DNA of 64,000 nucleotides, taken from NCBI GenBank assembly GCA_033220425.1, contig CM065653.1, positions 310,001-374,000 of the forward strand, in the 5' to 3' direction. The notes under the pieces were generated by a model. The model was given only the letters and a program-made list of their open reading frames with translations. It was not told where the DNA came from and did not search any database. Position numbers and translations under genes: made by a program. Positions 31,978 through 42,031 of the stretch are shown here, one piece after another (positions within the stretch are counted from its first letter, which is position 1; each line of letters opens with the position of its first letter). This stretch comes from Lepraria neglecta. Its lineage: Eukaryota > Ascomycota > Lecanoromycetes > Lecanorales > Stereocaulaceae.

Positions 31978-32352
31978 ATGGCAGCAAATCAACAGGGATA
32001 CTTTTTCATTAACCCTTTCATGAACCTCACACGGCTGACCAATACTCTCCGATTACCATATCCTCCGTATCTGAGCTACGCAAGAGCCAAAGAGCTCAAG
32101 CTACACAACTTGAGAGGCATATATGTCTTAGTTGATGGCAAGCTAGGCGACTTCATATACGTCGTCCAGAGCAGTGAAGATGCAGCGAAGCTGCGTTTGG
32201 GGACCAAATATCGAGCATACCATTGTGGTATTCAGCCCGATGACGTTGATCTTAGTAAACCTTGGGATACCCGTGTCAACGGGGCGACCTTTTTGGGGGA
32301 AGGTGACAAGAGTAAGGTTCCTGTCCGGTTTGAACAAGAGTTCGCAGGCTAA
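31978..32352 (+). CDS. Diverged, shortened GGCT-like paralogue lacking key motifs
   Basis: Predicted 124 aa. It aligns with the protein at 30874: YFFINPFMNLTRL matches YFFYGSLMDPLRL, YVLVDGKLGDFIYVVQSSEDAAKL matches the GFVYDVQSAEAADRL block, and GTKYRAYHCGI matches ETKNYRTKSCEI. The YGSL loop has become INPF and the catalytic Glu position reads Gly in LRLGTKYR. About 20 residues between the two halves are missing. It therefore cannot work as a normal cyclotransferase and is either a neofunctionalised duplicate or a decaying copy whose frame is still open. Confidence 0.5.
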   Translation: MAANQQGYFFINPFMNLTRLTNTLRLPYPPYLSYARAKELKLHNLRGIYVLVDGKLGDFIYVVQSSEDAAKLRLGTKYRAYHCGIQPDDVDLSKPWDTRVNGATFLGEGDKSKVPVRFEQEFAG

Positions 32353-34171
32353 ATGCCATATAGGTGAATTGAAATAAGGGTTGCCAACCTGTGAAAGTGG
32401 CAAGTTAATGTTGCGGGGAAGCAAGGTTGAAGTTTTTGGGGGCATGGGCATGATTTTCACAATTATCTAACGGTCTGCTGATTTGAATTGCTTGCTATTC
32501 TCACAACTGTCGAATTCAGATATAAACCTTCAACGCTCTCCAGTCCGATGGTTCTACCATTGTCTAGCTTAATGAACCTGCCGAGTGTGGTTATAGACAG
32601 GGTGCTGGAGCTCCAAAGTGGCCACTACTTCGGTTACTAGGCCCTATTCCGCTAATATGCTACAGACTCGAGGGCACGCAATGGACTGGTTTCCAAAACC
32701 CTCGCGCGCAGGCCTTGCGTGTTACTCCCAATTTGAAGTACGAAGTTGACTGCCTTCGGAGTCATGGAAGCATAGTCATTCCCATTTACACCAAGTTGAA
32801 GCGTCAAGTGGACTAACAACCTACCTTAGGATTCAACGGCCCGAGCCTTTCACCACTCTCACCCAGCTTAAAGTAGGAGGTAGGCTGTTCTCAAAGTCAC
32901 TGGCATAACCTTCAAATTCGCGAAAGCACAGCGACATGACTCCGTCATTGACTTCAAATTCGGAACTACTACAGAAATCCGACTCGTGGAGAGATGATGC
33001 AGATGCTCTACCAATGTCACGTTGGAGAGGGGTGCGTCAATACCCGAAAGATGTCTTTTGGCGCGCATAGAGGTGGATGAAACAACGGCACAAGAGATAC
33101 GGTTCAGGGGTAGCTGCGCAACCAAGACCACGAAATGGCATCATCAACCTTCGCAGATTAAAACAATGTTTCAAGCCGCGCCAATGATGAGCTTGCGAAG
33201 GGCCTTCCCGGTTCGGTTCGTTCCTAACGACTTTCCTATTCTCCGTATGCTGGCGTCGATCATCTATAGAAAGCTTATATGCCGTCTTGGGGGCCTTCAT
33301 TCCAGACTTCAAATCGGCGTTTGACGAAACGAACCCTGCATAGCGTGTGTATGTGCACTCCCCGATTGCGGGAGGTCGTCAGGAACATTACGCCATTACA
33401 TTACTCAAATCCAGAGAAACTCTCTGAACGGCCTTCAGGTCACACGCTAGTGCCGGTCATCCCACCGAAACGACAATCGATCACGGGTCGCTTGCATAAT
33501 CCTACGCCTCAATGATCCTTTGATACGAAGTGGGGCCGAATTAGTCGGCAGGAGAGCCAAAACTGTAGACCTGCAATGAGCATCATCCAGGCATTGTGCT
33601 GTCATGATTGGTGATCCCGAGATCGATAGTGCAGATGCGTGGGTAAGGGGCCGGCCACAATGGAGATGCACGCTATATCAGAGACATAATAAACTTTAAC
33701 AGGAAGTAATGTCCGTTCCTGTACTCTACCAGAGTACAAAACTAAGCCACTGAGATGTTGCCTTATGCAATGTAACGAAACTTCATCAGGCACTGACTGG
33801 ATCAAATTGCATCATCACTGGGGCCAAGATATCTTACAGGATCGACAATCTTATCCACGGCCTGCTTCATTGAGTCAGATTTCGAGATAATTAACCGTGC
33901 TTATGGCGTAATCCGAGAGCTGAAAGACCATTCCTATTTCCTTGCTCATTGAATCGTCTTACTCATAGCCACTGTGCCGTGTATATTACCAGAGAATCCT
34001 TCTTGGATGAGCAGATCAATCTCAACCAGTCCGGAGAACAACACCAATCCTTCCAATAGAGCATAAAAAGGACGCCAGGTCCCCCACGAAAATCCAACGA
34101 CAGGCCGGTTACCAATAAACTCAATTGAGGTTCAAACACCAAACTCCCTGGTCAAAGCTCAAAGCACCAAC
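32353..34171. other. Long intergenic stretch, 1.8 kb
   Basis: No gene, RNA or repeat recognised on either strand. The longest open frames (about 100 codons at 33022-33324 and on the opposite strand at 33037-33312) overlap each other and show no family signature. It may be relic DNA. Confidence 0.3.
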
Positions 34172-34934
34172 ATGCATCCTCCCACAACCATCGCCACACT
34201 CCTGCCTCTCACAGCCCTCCTCCCCTGCACTACATCCCTAGGAATCAACTGCCGTGGCTCTGGCTTCTGCGCCCTCGCAAGCTGGAACAACAAGTCCCCC
34301 GAAAGGATCACCCAAGTCCTCCGCGACGCCGTCTGGGCCTCCTCAAAACCAAACTCAACCCTCTACCCCAGCGGCTCCCACATAATCTGCGTCAGCGAAT
34401 CCCAACCCATAACCCTCGGCATCAGCGCCGCCGGCGCCGTCCAAGACCCCCCAATCACTGGCACCGGAACCGGAACATTCAGCCTCACAGGCTCGATAGC
34501 CGAAGGCGGTATTTGTCTGTTTCCGCAAGGTGCGAATTTGACGTTGGAGCAGATTAGGCCGTTGACGGATGCGGTGGTGGAGCATGGGTGTCATACGTGG
34601 TACGTACTTTTCGGAGTGTTTTCTTCCCAATGGGTACCTGTCTCTGAGACGTGAGACATATTTTGAAGGCGTGTGCCCATTGTTAACTCCCTAAACATGT
34701 CTGAAATCTCAAGATTTATTCCGTAAAGAGCGATGCTGACTCCGGAATGTGCGCAGTGGGAGTGTGCCGATTCATTTTGCTGATCGGGGGAGTAATGATC
34801 CCAAGGATGGGATTTTGACGTTTAATTATGTGCGGAATCCGGATTGTGTGGGGGATTGTATTAGTGATAATGGGCGTACTAGCCAGAGCCGGTTGAGGAG
34901 GTCGGCGAAAGTTGGGGGGAGGTTGGGGGGATGA
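34172..34934 (+). CDS. KP4 killer-toxin-like small secreted protein (looks whole)
   Basis: Small Cys-rich secreted protein of the KP4-like family, first known from a totivirus-encoded killer toxin of Ustilago maydis and since found in many fungal genomes. A signal peptide (MHPPTTIATLLPLTALLPC) is followed by LGINCRGSGFC, the typical start of the mature KP4 fold, then HIICVSESQPITLG, GGICLFPQ, LTLEQIRPLTDAVVEHGCH and, after one intron, DPKDGILTFNYVRNPDCVGDC. The gene looks intact with one GT-AG intron. The chromosomal location and intron show that it is a resident nuclear gene, not a free virus. Family members can affect fungal or plant calcium channels; activity here is unknown. Confidence 0.8.
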
Positions 34935-35418
34935 GGGGTTTGGGAAAGGGGTTGGCGTTGGTAGGGACCGGGCAGGTTGAGCATTGCGATCATTGGAATC
35001 TTTTTATTTGCGTCGACGAAGTCAATTTATGGGCCCCATGAGCTGCAAGGTGCCGTTTTCTTTTTGCTCCTTTTCTTCTTGAGTTAATGTATTAGCATAC
35101 ATTTCCGTTGTTGTGCCTTTCCTCCTCTGTTCTTCCTTGAATCGTTTTATTGGCACACATCAGATCCATTGAACTCTTCGGAGATTTGAATAATCCAACC
35201 AACCCAAAGAATATCCTGATGTCGAAACGGTCTGAAGATACTAAGGTAGCAATCCTGAAGAGTACGCCTTTGGGGTTTCTGCCGATTCTCCAGTCTACCA
35301 TAGATCGGCCGTACACATGAGAAGTTGCAGTTGCGAATCGAATCCTGGGCTCTACAATGGACTCCTATTGCTTGCATGTCCATTAATGATTATTGTAATC
35401 TTTCTGCAAATGATTTAC
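34935..35418. other. Intergenic stretch
   Basis: About 480 bp between the KP4-like gene and the phosphotransferase pseudogene; nothing recognised. Confidence 0.3.
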
Positions 35419-36133
35419 TCATGCCTGCACGCTAACACCGCAAACAACCAACACATAGACCCCCAACCTACTCCACCAAACAATACAACTTAACAAGTCT
35501 CCTAAAACCGCCTTAAAGAAAAACCTCACATCGTACTCCGCCTCAAATAACCCAGAATACTCCCAATCCAACAGCGCAACGACCTACAAAGACTGTGGAC
35601 TAACAAGAATATTCTGCGGTGCAAGATCGTTATGGCAGAAAACGAAGCACTCAGTGCCCTTCTGCCATGCCGGTCTCTCATCCCGCTCGCTGACTCGTTC
35701 TGCTGGAATGACTATACCGCATATTGCCCTAAACTCTCGTGATCTGAGACTCTTAAGCTGGGGCAACACTGTGGTGTCTAAGAAATCATTGACGTTCTTC
35801 ATGAGCGTAGCTTTATCCTCCTTATTGAGTTTTGGTGCTAAATCGAAGACTGTGTCGCCGGCTAGAGCTTCTGTTGTGAGAGATACTATTCCGCCTTCGC
35901 TGGTGAAGTCGAGCACTTTAGGTACTGGGATCGTTGTGTTATTCGCGATGAATGATAGAGCGTCTCTTTCGTTTTCCAACCTTTCTCTCTCTGGACTGGG
36001 CTAGTGTGATGATTGAGCCATTGGGCCTGCGGCGCTTTTCGTGGGGGAGGAGCTCTCGCTTTGTGAAGATTGAGGGTGTGAGCGTGTAGTGCTTGTCGCC
36101 TTTTTGCCATTGAGAGATGGCTTTGAAGGCCAT
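35419..36133 (-). pseudogene. Aminoglycoside-phosphotransferase-like (APH family) pseudogene
   Basis: Minus-strand remains of a fungal APH/choline-kinase-fold protein. From Met at 36133: MAFKAISQWQKGDKHYTLTP and ITLAQSRE, then a one-base frame change near 35975, then ENERDALSFIANNTTIPVPKV, the Brenner-type catalytic loop FCHNDLAPQNILV and, after TAG at 35584-35586, VVALLDWEYSGYFEAEYD, the metal-binding Asp region. The TAG sits where relatives often have Lys in SLKVVALLDWE. Both catalytic motifs survive at the sequence level, but the frameshift and nonsense codon make a functional product unlikely. Such proteins are numerous in Pezizomycotina and mostly of unknown substrate. Confidence 0.7.
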
Positions 36134-36843
36134 GCTGGCGGTGATGAGATGTTTATGGGGCTGTAGCATGGGGAAAATTAAAGGGACTATGGTTTTACGA
36201 GAAGCGGACTTCACCTTCTCAGTTGCACGCAGAGCTCACATGAGCACTTTGATATCTGAAACGATTTCTACGCACGTCCTGATTGGGAGAGCTAGTGCTA
36301 CCTGCACTGGAACACGCTTTCCCTTTTCCAAATAGCCGTGGAGCCTTGTTACGGCCGAGACTATGAGCAAATGATTCATTGGAGAGCACTAAGGCTTCAT
36401 TTGCCAGCGCAAGATTGGTATCACTTACCGACCTCGCCGCCCACGATCTCCAAGTTCCCACCTCCGAGAGCTGCACAGAAAACAGCCAACCAGCTTGTTA
36501 CCCTGGTTGCACAGGAGCAATAGGGCGGCTTTTCGGCCATAAAACTTTGTTGAATATGCAACTTGTAGCCTGTGTATCACCAAATCGGAAATAGAAAGTG
36601 CGGTCTGGCGTCATGACCGGTAAATTTAGTATGGTAGTGCAAAGCACCGTGCCTTTTTGGCTTTTTTGGGCTGGGTATATGACTGAGAATCGGCACATAC
36701 TTAAGGAGACCCACTGCTGCATTTTTTCACAATCCAAACAAATCACCCATAGTTCTTGCATCTCTTTCAACCCTAGAGAGCACTCGCAAACTCATATCCC
36801 ACATCACCCCAATCTAAAATCACACCAGCATATTCAACTCAGC
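36134..36843. other. Intergenic stretch
   Basis: About 700 bp. Several short overlapping open frames on both strands have no family signature; the right end is the promoter of the small gene at 36844. Confidence 0.3.
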
Positions 36844-37287
36844 ATGTCTCTCAAAGGGTGGTGGATGGAGTGTAACAAAAAGTCGGCAGAGAAACGGCAG
36901 GCAGCTGAACAATGTATGCACTCTCTTATCGATCTCTTCAACTTGCCTAAATGATTAGTTCAATAAGACACACACTGATGCGTTAATAGCAGCAGCCTTC
37001 GCTACAACGAAGGTGGCAGATACCAAGCTCGCTGAGACAAAGAAGGAGAACGATGCAGACGCTACGTCTTCTACTCGCGAGACTATGACGACCGACAACG
37101 TGAAGGATGCTGGGAAAGATGCTTTGGAATGTAAGGTCTACTCTGTCTGAAGCTGGTTCGAGTGAATGCTGAGACTGCCTTTGAGTTAGCTGGAGTAGGG
37201 ACTCGCACATCTAGTGATGGAGACCAGAATGATCAAGGCATTCTAGCAGGCGGACCAAGTGGACAGAAGATGGCAGGGAACATATAG
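36844..37287 (+). CDS. Small three-exon hydrophilic protein, hypothetical
   Basis: Exons 36844-36913, 36990-37130 and 37190-37287 splice in phase (donors GTATGC and GTAAGG; acceptors AATAG and GTTAG) to give 102 aa. It begins MSLKGWWMECNKKSAEKRQAAEQ, then an Ala/Lys/Glu-rich helical-looking segment (AFATTKVADTKLAETKKEND) and an Asp/Gly/Ser-rich end. No signal peptide, membrane span or recognised domain is present. Three in-phase exons with normal fungal splice signals make a real gene plausible, although the composition is low complexity. Function unknown. Confidence 0.5.
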
Positions 37288-37407
37288 CTAGCTTGCAAAA
37301 AAGAGAAAAGCAGAGAAATCAAACACCTTCTATTCTCGATTCATGGTTGGACTGCTGGCTTCACTCAGCGATTTCCTGAGCTTGATGCTAACGTTGAGAT
37401 GCTAGCA

Positions 37408-38241
37408 TCATTCTTTTGTATCTTTCTCCCAGATAGTTGGGAATCTTCCTGGGGAACCGACGCTACGAATCGCATCCCCTCGTCCACGGCTGGTAAACTC
37501 GTGGGATGAACTAAATGGGCTCCAGCCAGCTAAAATTGATTCTGATGGACCTTCGTCCGCAGTCCAATTTCCACGTTCAGGAGTACCAGATCCATCTCGA
37601 TGGTCAGAACCAGTTGTAGAATCTCCACATTGAAGAGCAGTAGTGGTGATGTGAGGAACAGTCGGAGCTGGCCTATTCGGCTCATACCTACGAACAGCGG
37701 CTTCGTAGGGTCCACCAAATCCAGTTATTGAACGACCACGCCCCCAGGAGGTAGTTTCATGGGGGCTACCAAAATCAGATATAGGTGACTGGGGAGGTAC
37801 GTATGTTCCAAAGACATCGGTGACAGTGGGTACGGTGCCATATCTAGTAAAGATAGCTCCAGGAACATCTAAACCTCTGGCAGCGCTGCTTCTAGAATCC
37901 CCACTGCCATCAGAGCCTGTATCAGCATCAGAAGAGCTTGTTCCAGAATCACAAGCATTGCCATCTCCTCGTCCTTTGTCACCATACGGTCCGTAAGGAT
38001 TGTCACTTTTCGTTGGATGTGGTGATCCTATGTTTATGTCAAAGCACGACTTATCATATTGGGGAACTTTCAACATACTAGATGCTGTATACATCGCAGT
38101 GTGTGATAGAAAAGTCTCTGGCGGAAGCCTGGTGCATCCAGGATGTTCACAGGCAGACCCAGGCAGTCCGCTGCATCGTAAGCACTGTGTGTCTGCGGTA
38201 TCCATTGTCCGCTTGCAATGCCTGCGTTTCATGAGAGTCAT
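37408..38241 (-). CDS. Hypothetical Ser/Gly/Pro-rich protein (277 aa)
   Basis: One long frame on the minus strand. The N-terminus has a possible small zinc-binding cluster (CLRCSGLPGSACEHPGC, spacing C-x2-C-x6-C-x4-C). The rest is rich in Ser, Gly, Asp and Pro with repeated GRG and SPHE-like words (SWGRGRSITGFGG, TSRGRGDAIRSVG), which suggests disorder and old internal repetition. No signal peptide. Codon phase stays open for 278 codons on a gene-poor stretch, which favours a real gene, but no family is recognised. Confidence 0.4.
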   Translation of the reverse strand: MTLMKRRHCKRTMDTADTQCLRCSGLPGSACEHPGCTRLPPETFLSHTAMYTASSMLKVPQYDKSCFDINIGSPHPTKSDNPYGPYGDKGRGDGNACDSGTSSSDADTGSDGSGDSRSSAARGLDVPGAIFTRYGTVPTVTDVFGTYVPPQSPISDFGSPHETTSWGRGRSITGFGGPYEAAVRRYEPNRPAPTVPHITTTALQCGDSTTGSDHRDGSGTPERGNWTADEGPSESILAGWSPFSSSHEFTSRGRGDAIRSVGSPGRFPTIWEKDTKE

Positions 38242-39917
38242 GTTTGTGTTGGAGGGCTCGAGGCTGGAAGATTTGGGGTTGCTAGAAGGGGTGGAGTTGC
38301 TGCCTCTGGTAGAGACGATAGTGGCAGGTATGCTGGCTCTGGGTATGACGGCTCTGGGAGGCTGTAGATGGAGGAGGAATGGTTCGAGGTTGTTTGGAAG
38401 CTTTCAAGGTGATGGAAAGAGATCAGGACTGCCCTTTTTTTCAAAAAAAACCCCCCTGCGTAACTCATTATCTTGACCCCCTTTACTCGTAGTACGAGAA
38501 GGCCTATCCGTCGGGAGGCGTAGATTGCAGCAATAAAAATCATGCTCCGAAGGAGTGAGAACCCTATCAGGCCGTCAGATATCCCGGTGATATAGCGTGT
38601 GACTCCTCAGAAGAGGAGAGAACCCGATAAATTGACACTGCCAAGGATTGCATCTAGCGAGTCCATAGAGAAGCTGGCTGACGACAGGTACCACAATGCC
38701 CAGTTCCCAGAAACCTATATCTTCACGCAGGTTGGCCAGTGATAGTTGTGTCCCCAACGTTGGAAAGGGGCGAGAATGTACAAACGCTCTGTGGAACGGT
38801 ATGACCAAGACAGAAATCGTCTATCTGGTTTCCGAATTCCAAATTAAGAGATCTAACGGACCGTACCCATTAGCTCGGTACCTTCTGGAAGTGTTGGCCA
38901 CTTCGAAGAGCCAAAGAAAAAAGAAGTGACCTCCTAAATATTTGCCTCACGACGAGCACCCAATAGAGCTCACTTACCCCGAGATGGCTCCGATGGTCGT
39001 ACTCTGCAGGTGCCCTTCAGCCATTTCCCCGAAAGAAATAGACAACTAGCATGATGCATCATAAGGTAGCTGTCACGTCATTCTAATCAATATCAAAGAG
39101 CTGCTAAAGCACGTCAGGTTCCTTGAAGAGTCGTGCCTGGTTGGGATCTCTTGGCTTTGCCATCTCTCCTTCATAGGATTCATTCGGTCCCTTAGAGCGC
39201 CAGTAACAGCTAGAATTTACCCATGCTTGCAAATACTTTAGAGTTCTTGTCTGCCTACCCCCGGAAATCAAAGGTTCACCTTGGGTCAACCAAGATGGAC
39301 CTGGGCTGACCAGAATGGATGCTCAGGCCAGATACCTCAAAAATTGGACTTTTAAGAATTGGCAGAGAAGCTAAGCTTCGGGGTCTCGGGCACTTGGAAT
39401 TTGAAGCCCCAAACCCTACAAGATTGCGATATCTCTGGAGTGCTTTGAGGGGTGAAGGCTGCCATGAAGCTCGTCCATTCTCGAAGTAGCCTGAGCAGGC
39501 TGCTTTGCCATTGGAGCTCCAAGTGTACAAGAACTAGGCCTTGTGGGCCTGTTCTGACTTCTGAGGAATAACTTCTGTTGAGGAGTCGTGATCGTCAGGG
39601 CATTCGCCCCTAAAGCACCTAGAACTAGCCCTGATCTAGGGAGCTTTGCGGCTGAGATTAGCGAAGAAGTGCCGAGCGCAGATCATGCACATTCGAACAA
39701 TGCCATGATCATTCTCCTTGCCAACAGCGTATTCATCTATCACTCCCTGTTGGGCTATCAACCAGAGTCCAAGTCGACGAGAGTATGCATCAGGGGTGGT
39801 ACAGGGCGAGGAATGGAGGTGACAAGGGTCCAATCATCGTCATGAATCATTACATAATTACACAATGATCGGCGGCCGGAAAGACGATGTCATCATTACA
39901 GCAAGGGCCAAGCTCGC
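38242..39917. other. Long intergenic stretch, 1.7 kb
   Basis: No gene recognised. Homopolymer runs occur near 38439-38456 (T, A, C). Open frames up to about 85 codons lack family features. Confidence 0.3.
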
Positions 39918-39983
39918 GTGCCATTGTTGATCATACATTGCTCCTTAAGGACATGGCTCTCTTCCATATCCTTCAGTCGATAC

Positions 39984-40861
39984 ATGGCCTCTAGATCTCT
40001 CAGAGTCTACCGTGCAATACCAAGCCCAGCTCACTTCAGGGCAACGGCACGAACCACTAGCCCAGCATCTCGAACAATTACTCGCCTGAACCAAATCCAA
40101 TTCCATACTAGCAGCAGGAACATGGCACAAACATCTACATACAAGTCTAATGGCGACAACGGTGATGCCGGGAGCACAGAAGGTGAGCTCAACGAGTGGA
40201 AGCATAGAGCTCCCTACAAAGTCCACGGCAACGATCCAAATTTCCATGTTCGATACGAAGCCAGCTGTCATTGCGGGAAGATAAAGTACCAATTGAGCCG
40301 GGAGAAGCCATTGGACTCTAAGTACTGTCATTGCACTACTTGTCAGAAGCTGCATGGTAAGTGTCCCTAAGCATGATCACAAACGAGGAACATTGTTGCT
40401 GACCACTGTTCAGGAGCACCATTCCAGTGGGCCGCTATCTTCCACAAAGACGATATCAACTTCACACACGGCCACCATGACCTCGGCTGGTATGAGAGCT
40501 CTGAAAAGACCACGGTACATAAGCTGCCGTGCAAAGTCAGCTGTGCTTATTGCCGGACACCCATCATGGACGAAGGGAGGAACATGATACTGTTGTTTCC
40601 AACCTTGATCAATTTTAAGTCGGAGGCGGATAGGAAGAACTTCCAGCCTACGTAAGCTAGCCTGCAGGTGATGTCTACACGTTGCTAATTCTGTCTTGTA
40701 ACAGGTGCCACATGTTTTACCCGCGAAGAGTCGTCGACATCAACGACGGCAAGCCTAAGTGGTCTGGCATCAACAATGAGAGCGAATTGATCGCCGATAC
40801 CCCCGAGGAGCACAAGAAGAGAAAGCGCGAGGAAGATGAGAAGGAGGAAGATGGTGAGTGA
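39984..40861 (+). CDS. GFA (glutathione-dependent formaldehyde-activating-like) zinc domain protein
   Basis: Predicted 255 aa from exons 39984-40356, 40414-40651 and 40705-40861, all in phase with GT-AG introns. Zinc-ligand motifs of the GFA/CENP-V fold are complete: ASCHCGKIKY, KYCHCTTCQKLHG, GAPFQWAAIF, and SCAYCRTPIMDEG, with CHMFYPRRVVD near the end. The N-terminal 45 residues (MASRSLRVYRAIPSPAHFRAT...) are Arg/Ser-rich without acidic residues, ending FHTSSRNMAQ, a likely mitochondrial presequence. A second Met (in RNMAQT) could give a cytosolic form. An in-frame upstream Met at 39918 exists but is less convincing. The C-terminus is Lys/Glu-rich (KKRKREEDEKEED). GFA-fold enzymes act on thiol adducts; the exact substrate is unknown. 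Confidence 0.85.
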
Positions 40862-42031
40862 CGAATGGCTGGGTAAATCAAAAGTTCGGGTCTGTGGTGG
40901 CACGTGGTAGCCTGCAAGTTGCTGTTGCTGCTTTGGACGAAACATGGATAACTTGCAGCTGCTAAATCCTGCTTGTTTGAGCCTCAAGTTGCCGTGCTAT
41001 TTGTTTCTTCAAACACATGGCAAGCAAGGACCTCAGATCAAGGGTCATATCACGATTGCAGTCAAACTACCAATCACAAGCGGCAGCGCTTACCACGGGC
41101 AATAAATCCCTCATAGTTGGTGTGCCCAACTTGCATCCAAAACACCATGACCATTTCAACGGCTTGCCACTTTTTGTGAATACGCATAGATGAGTGTCAT
41201 GTGGTCATCTCGTCTTTTGTTTGCCTTTTTTTTCTTTTCAAAAACTGCTTCGTACCCGTGCCATAGAGTTTTGCGGGTAAGGTACTTCGATTACTCGAAG
41301 GAATTGATGACCGTAACCTGCCTTAAGGTATCCGGCTCATTGAGAGCATTGCGGATGATCAGGCGCCTTTTTTGTAGTAATACGGGCGGTGACGAGTTTT
41401 TAACAGGTCGTCTTGCTCGATGCTTTTCACCTGCGGCAGTACGTCCTCCAGCTACCGTTTCACAATATGAATCGTGAAACCTCAGCGAACCCAAAGCCTT
41501 TTAATTAAGTTTAGTATGCGTCGTTACCGTCCATTTCCAACCAATGCATCTGATTCCGTGTTCCGAAACCCCATGGGTAAGTGTCACAGATCTGGGATGG
41601 AGGATAGATTCGAGGCTAGCCTACCCGTGCCAGGGACCTTGGCGTTTCAGCAAAAGAAACGGCATGACGCCCCCCACGAAATCCAATTTGCGCGCATACA
41701 CCCCTACACTCTCAATTGCCCTCTTCTAAGCATGGGAGCAGGGCGCATTCTCGTGGGAAGAAGGCTCAAACCTCCGACCACTTACAGTCTCGAAACATCA
41801 CGTGTAAGCCCCGGCTTCGCAGCCTCCCGTATCCATGTCGATCGCAACGTCGATGGCTGCTGACTAGGGCCCATACTTTAATACTATAGATCATCTTCCG
41901 TCCATTTGTATGCGTACACAAGATATTCGCCTGCAACCTAATCTTACCCAAGATCCTCAAATCCCACTTTATGTCTCACGATTCCCCAGTTTTTCTTCCC
42001 CAATTTCTAGAATTCTTTGATCTACTCCACA
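40862..42031. other. Intergenic stretch, 1.2 kb
   Basis: No gene recognised; open frames at 41190-41477 and 41474-41863 show no family features. The right end is the promoter of the secreted repeat protein. Confidence 0.3.
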
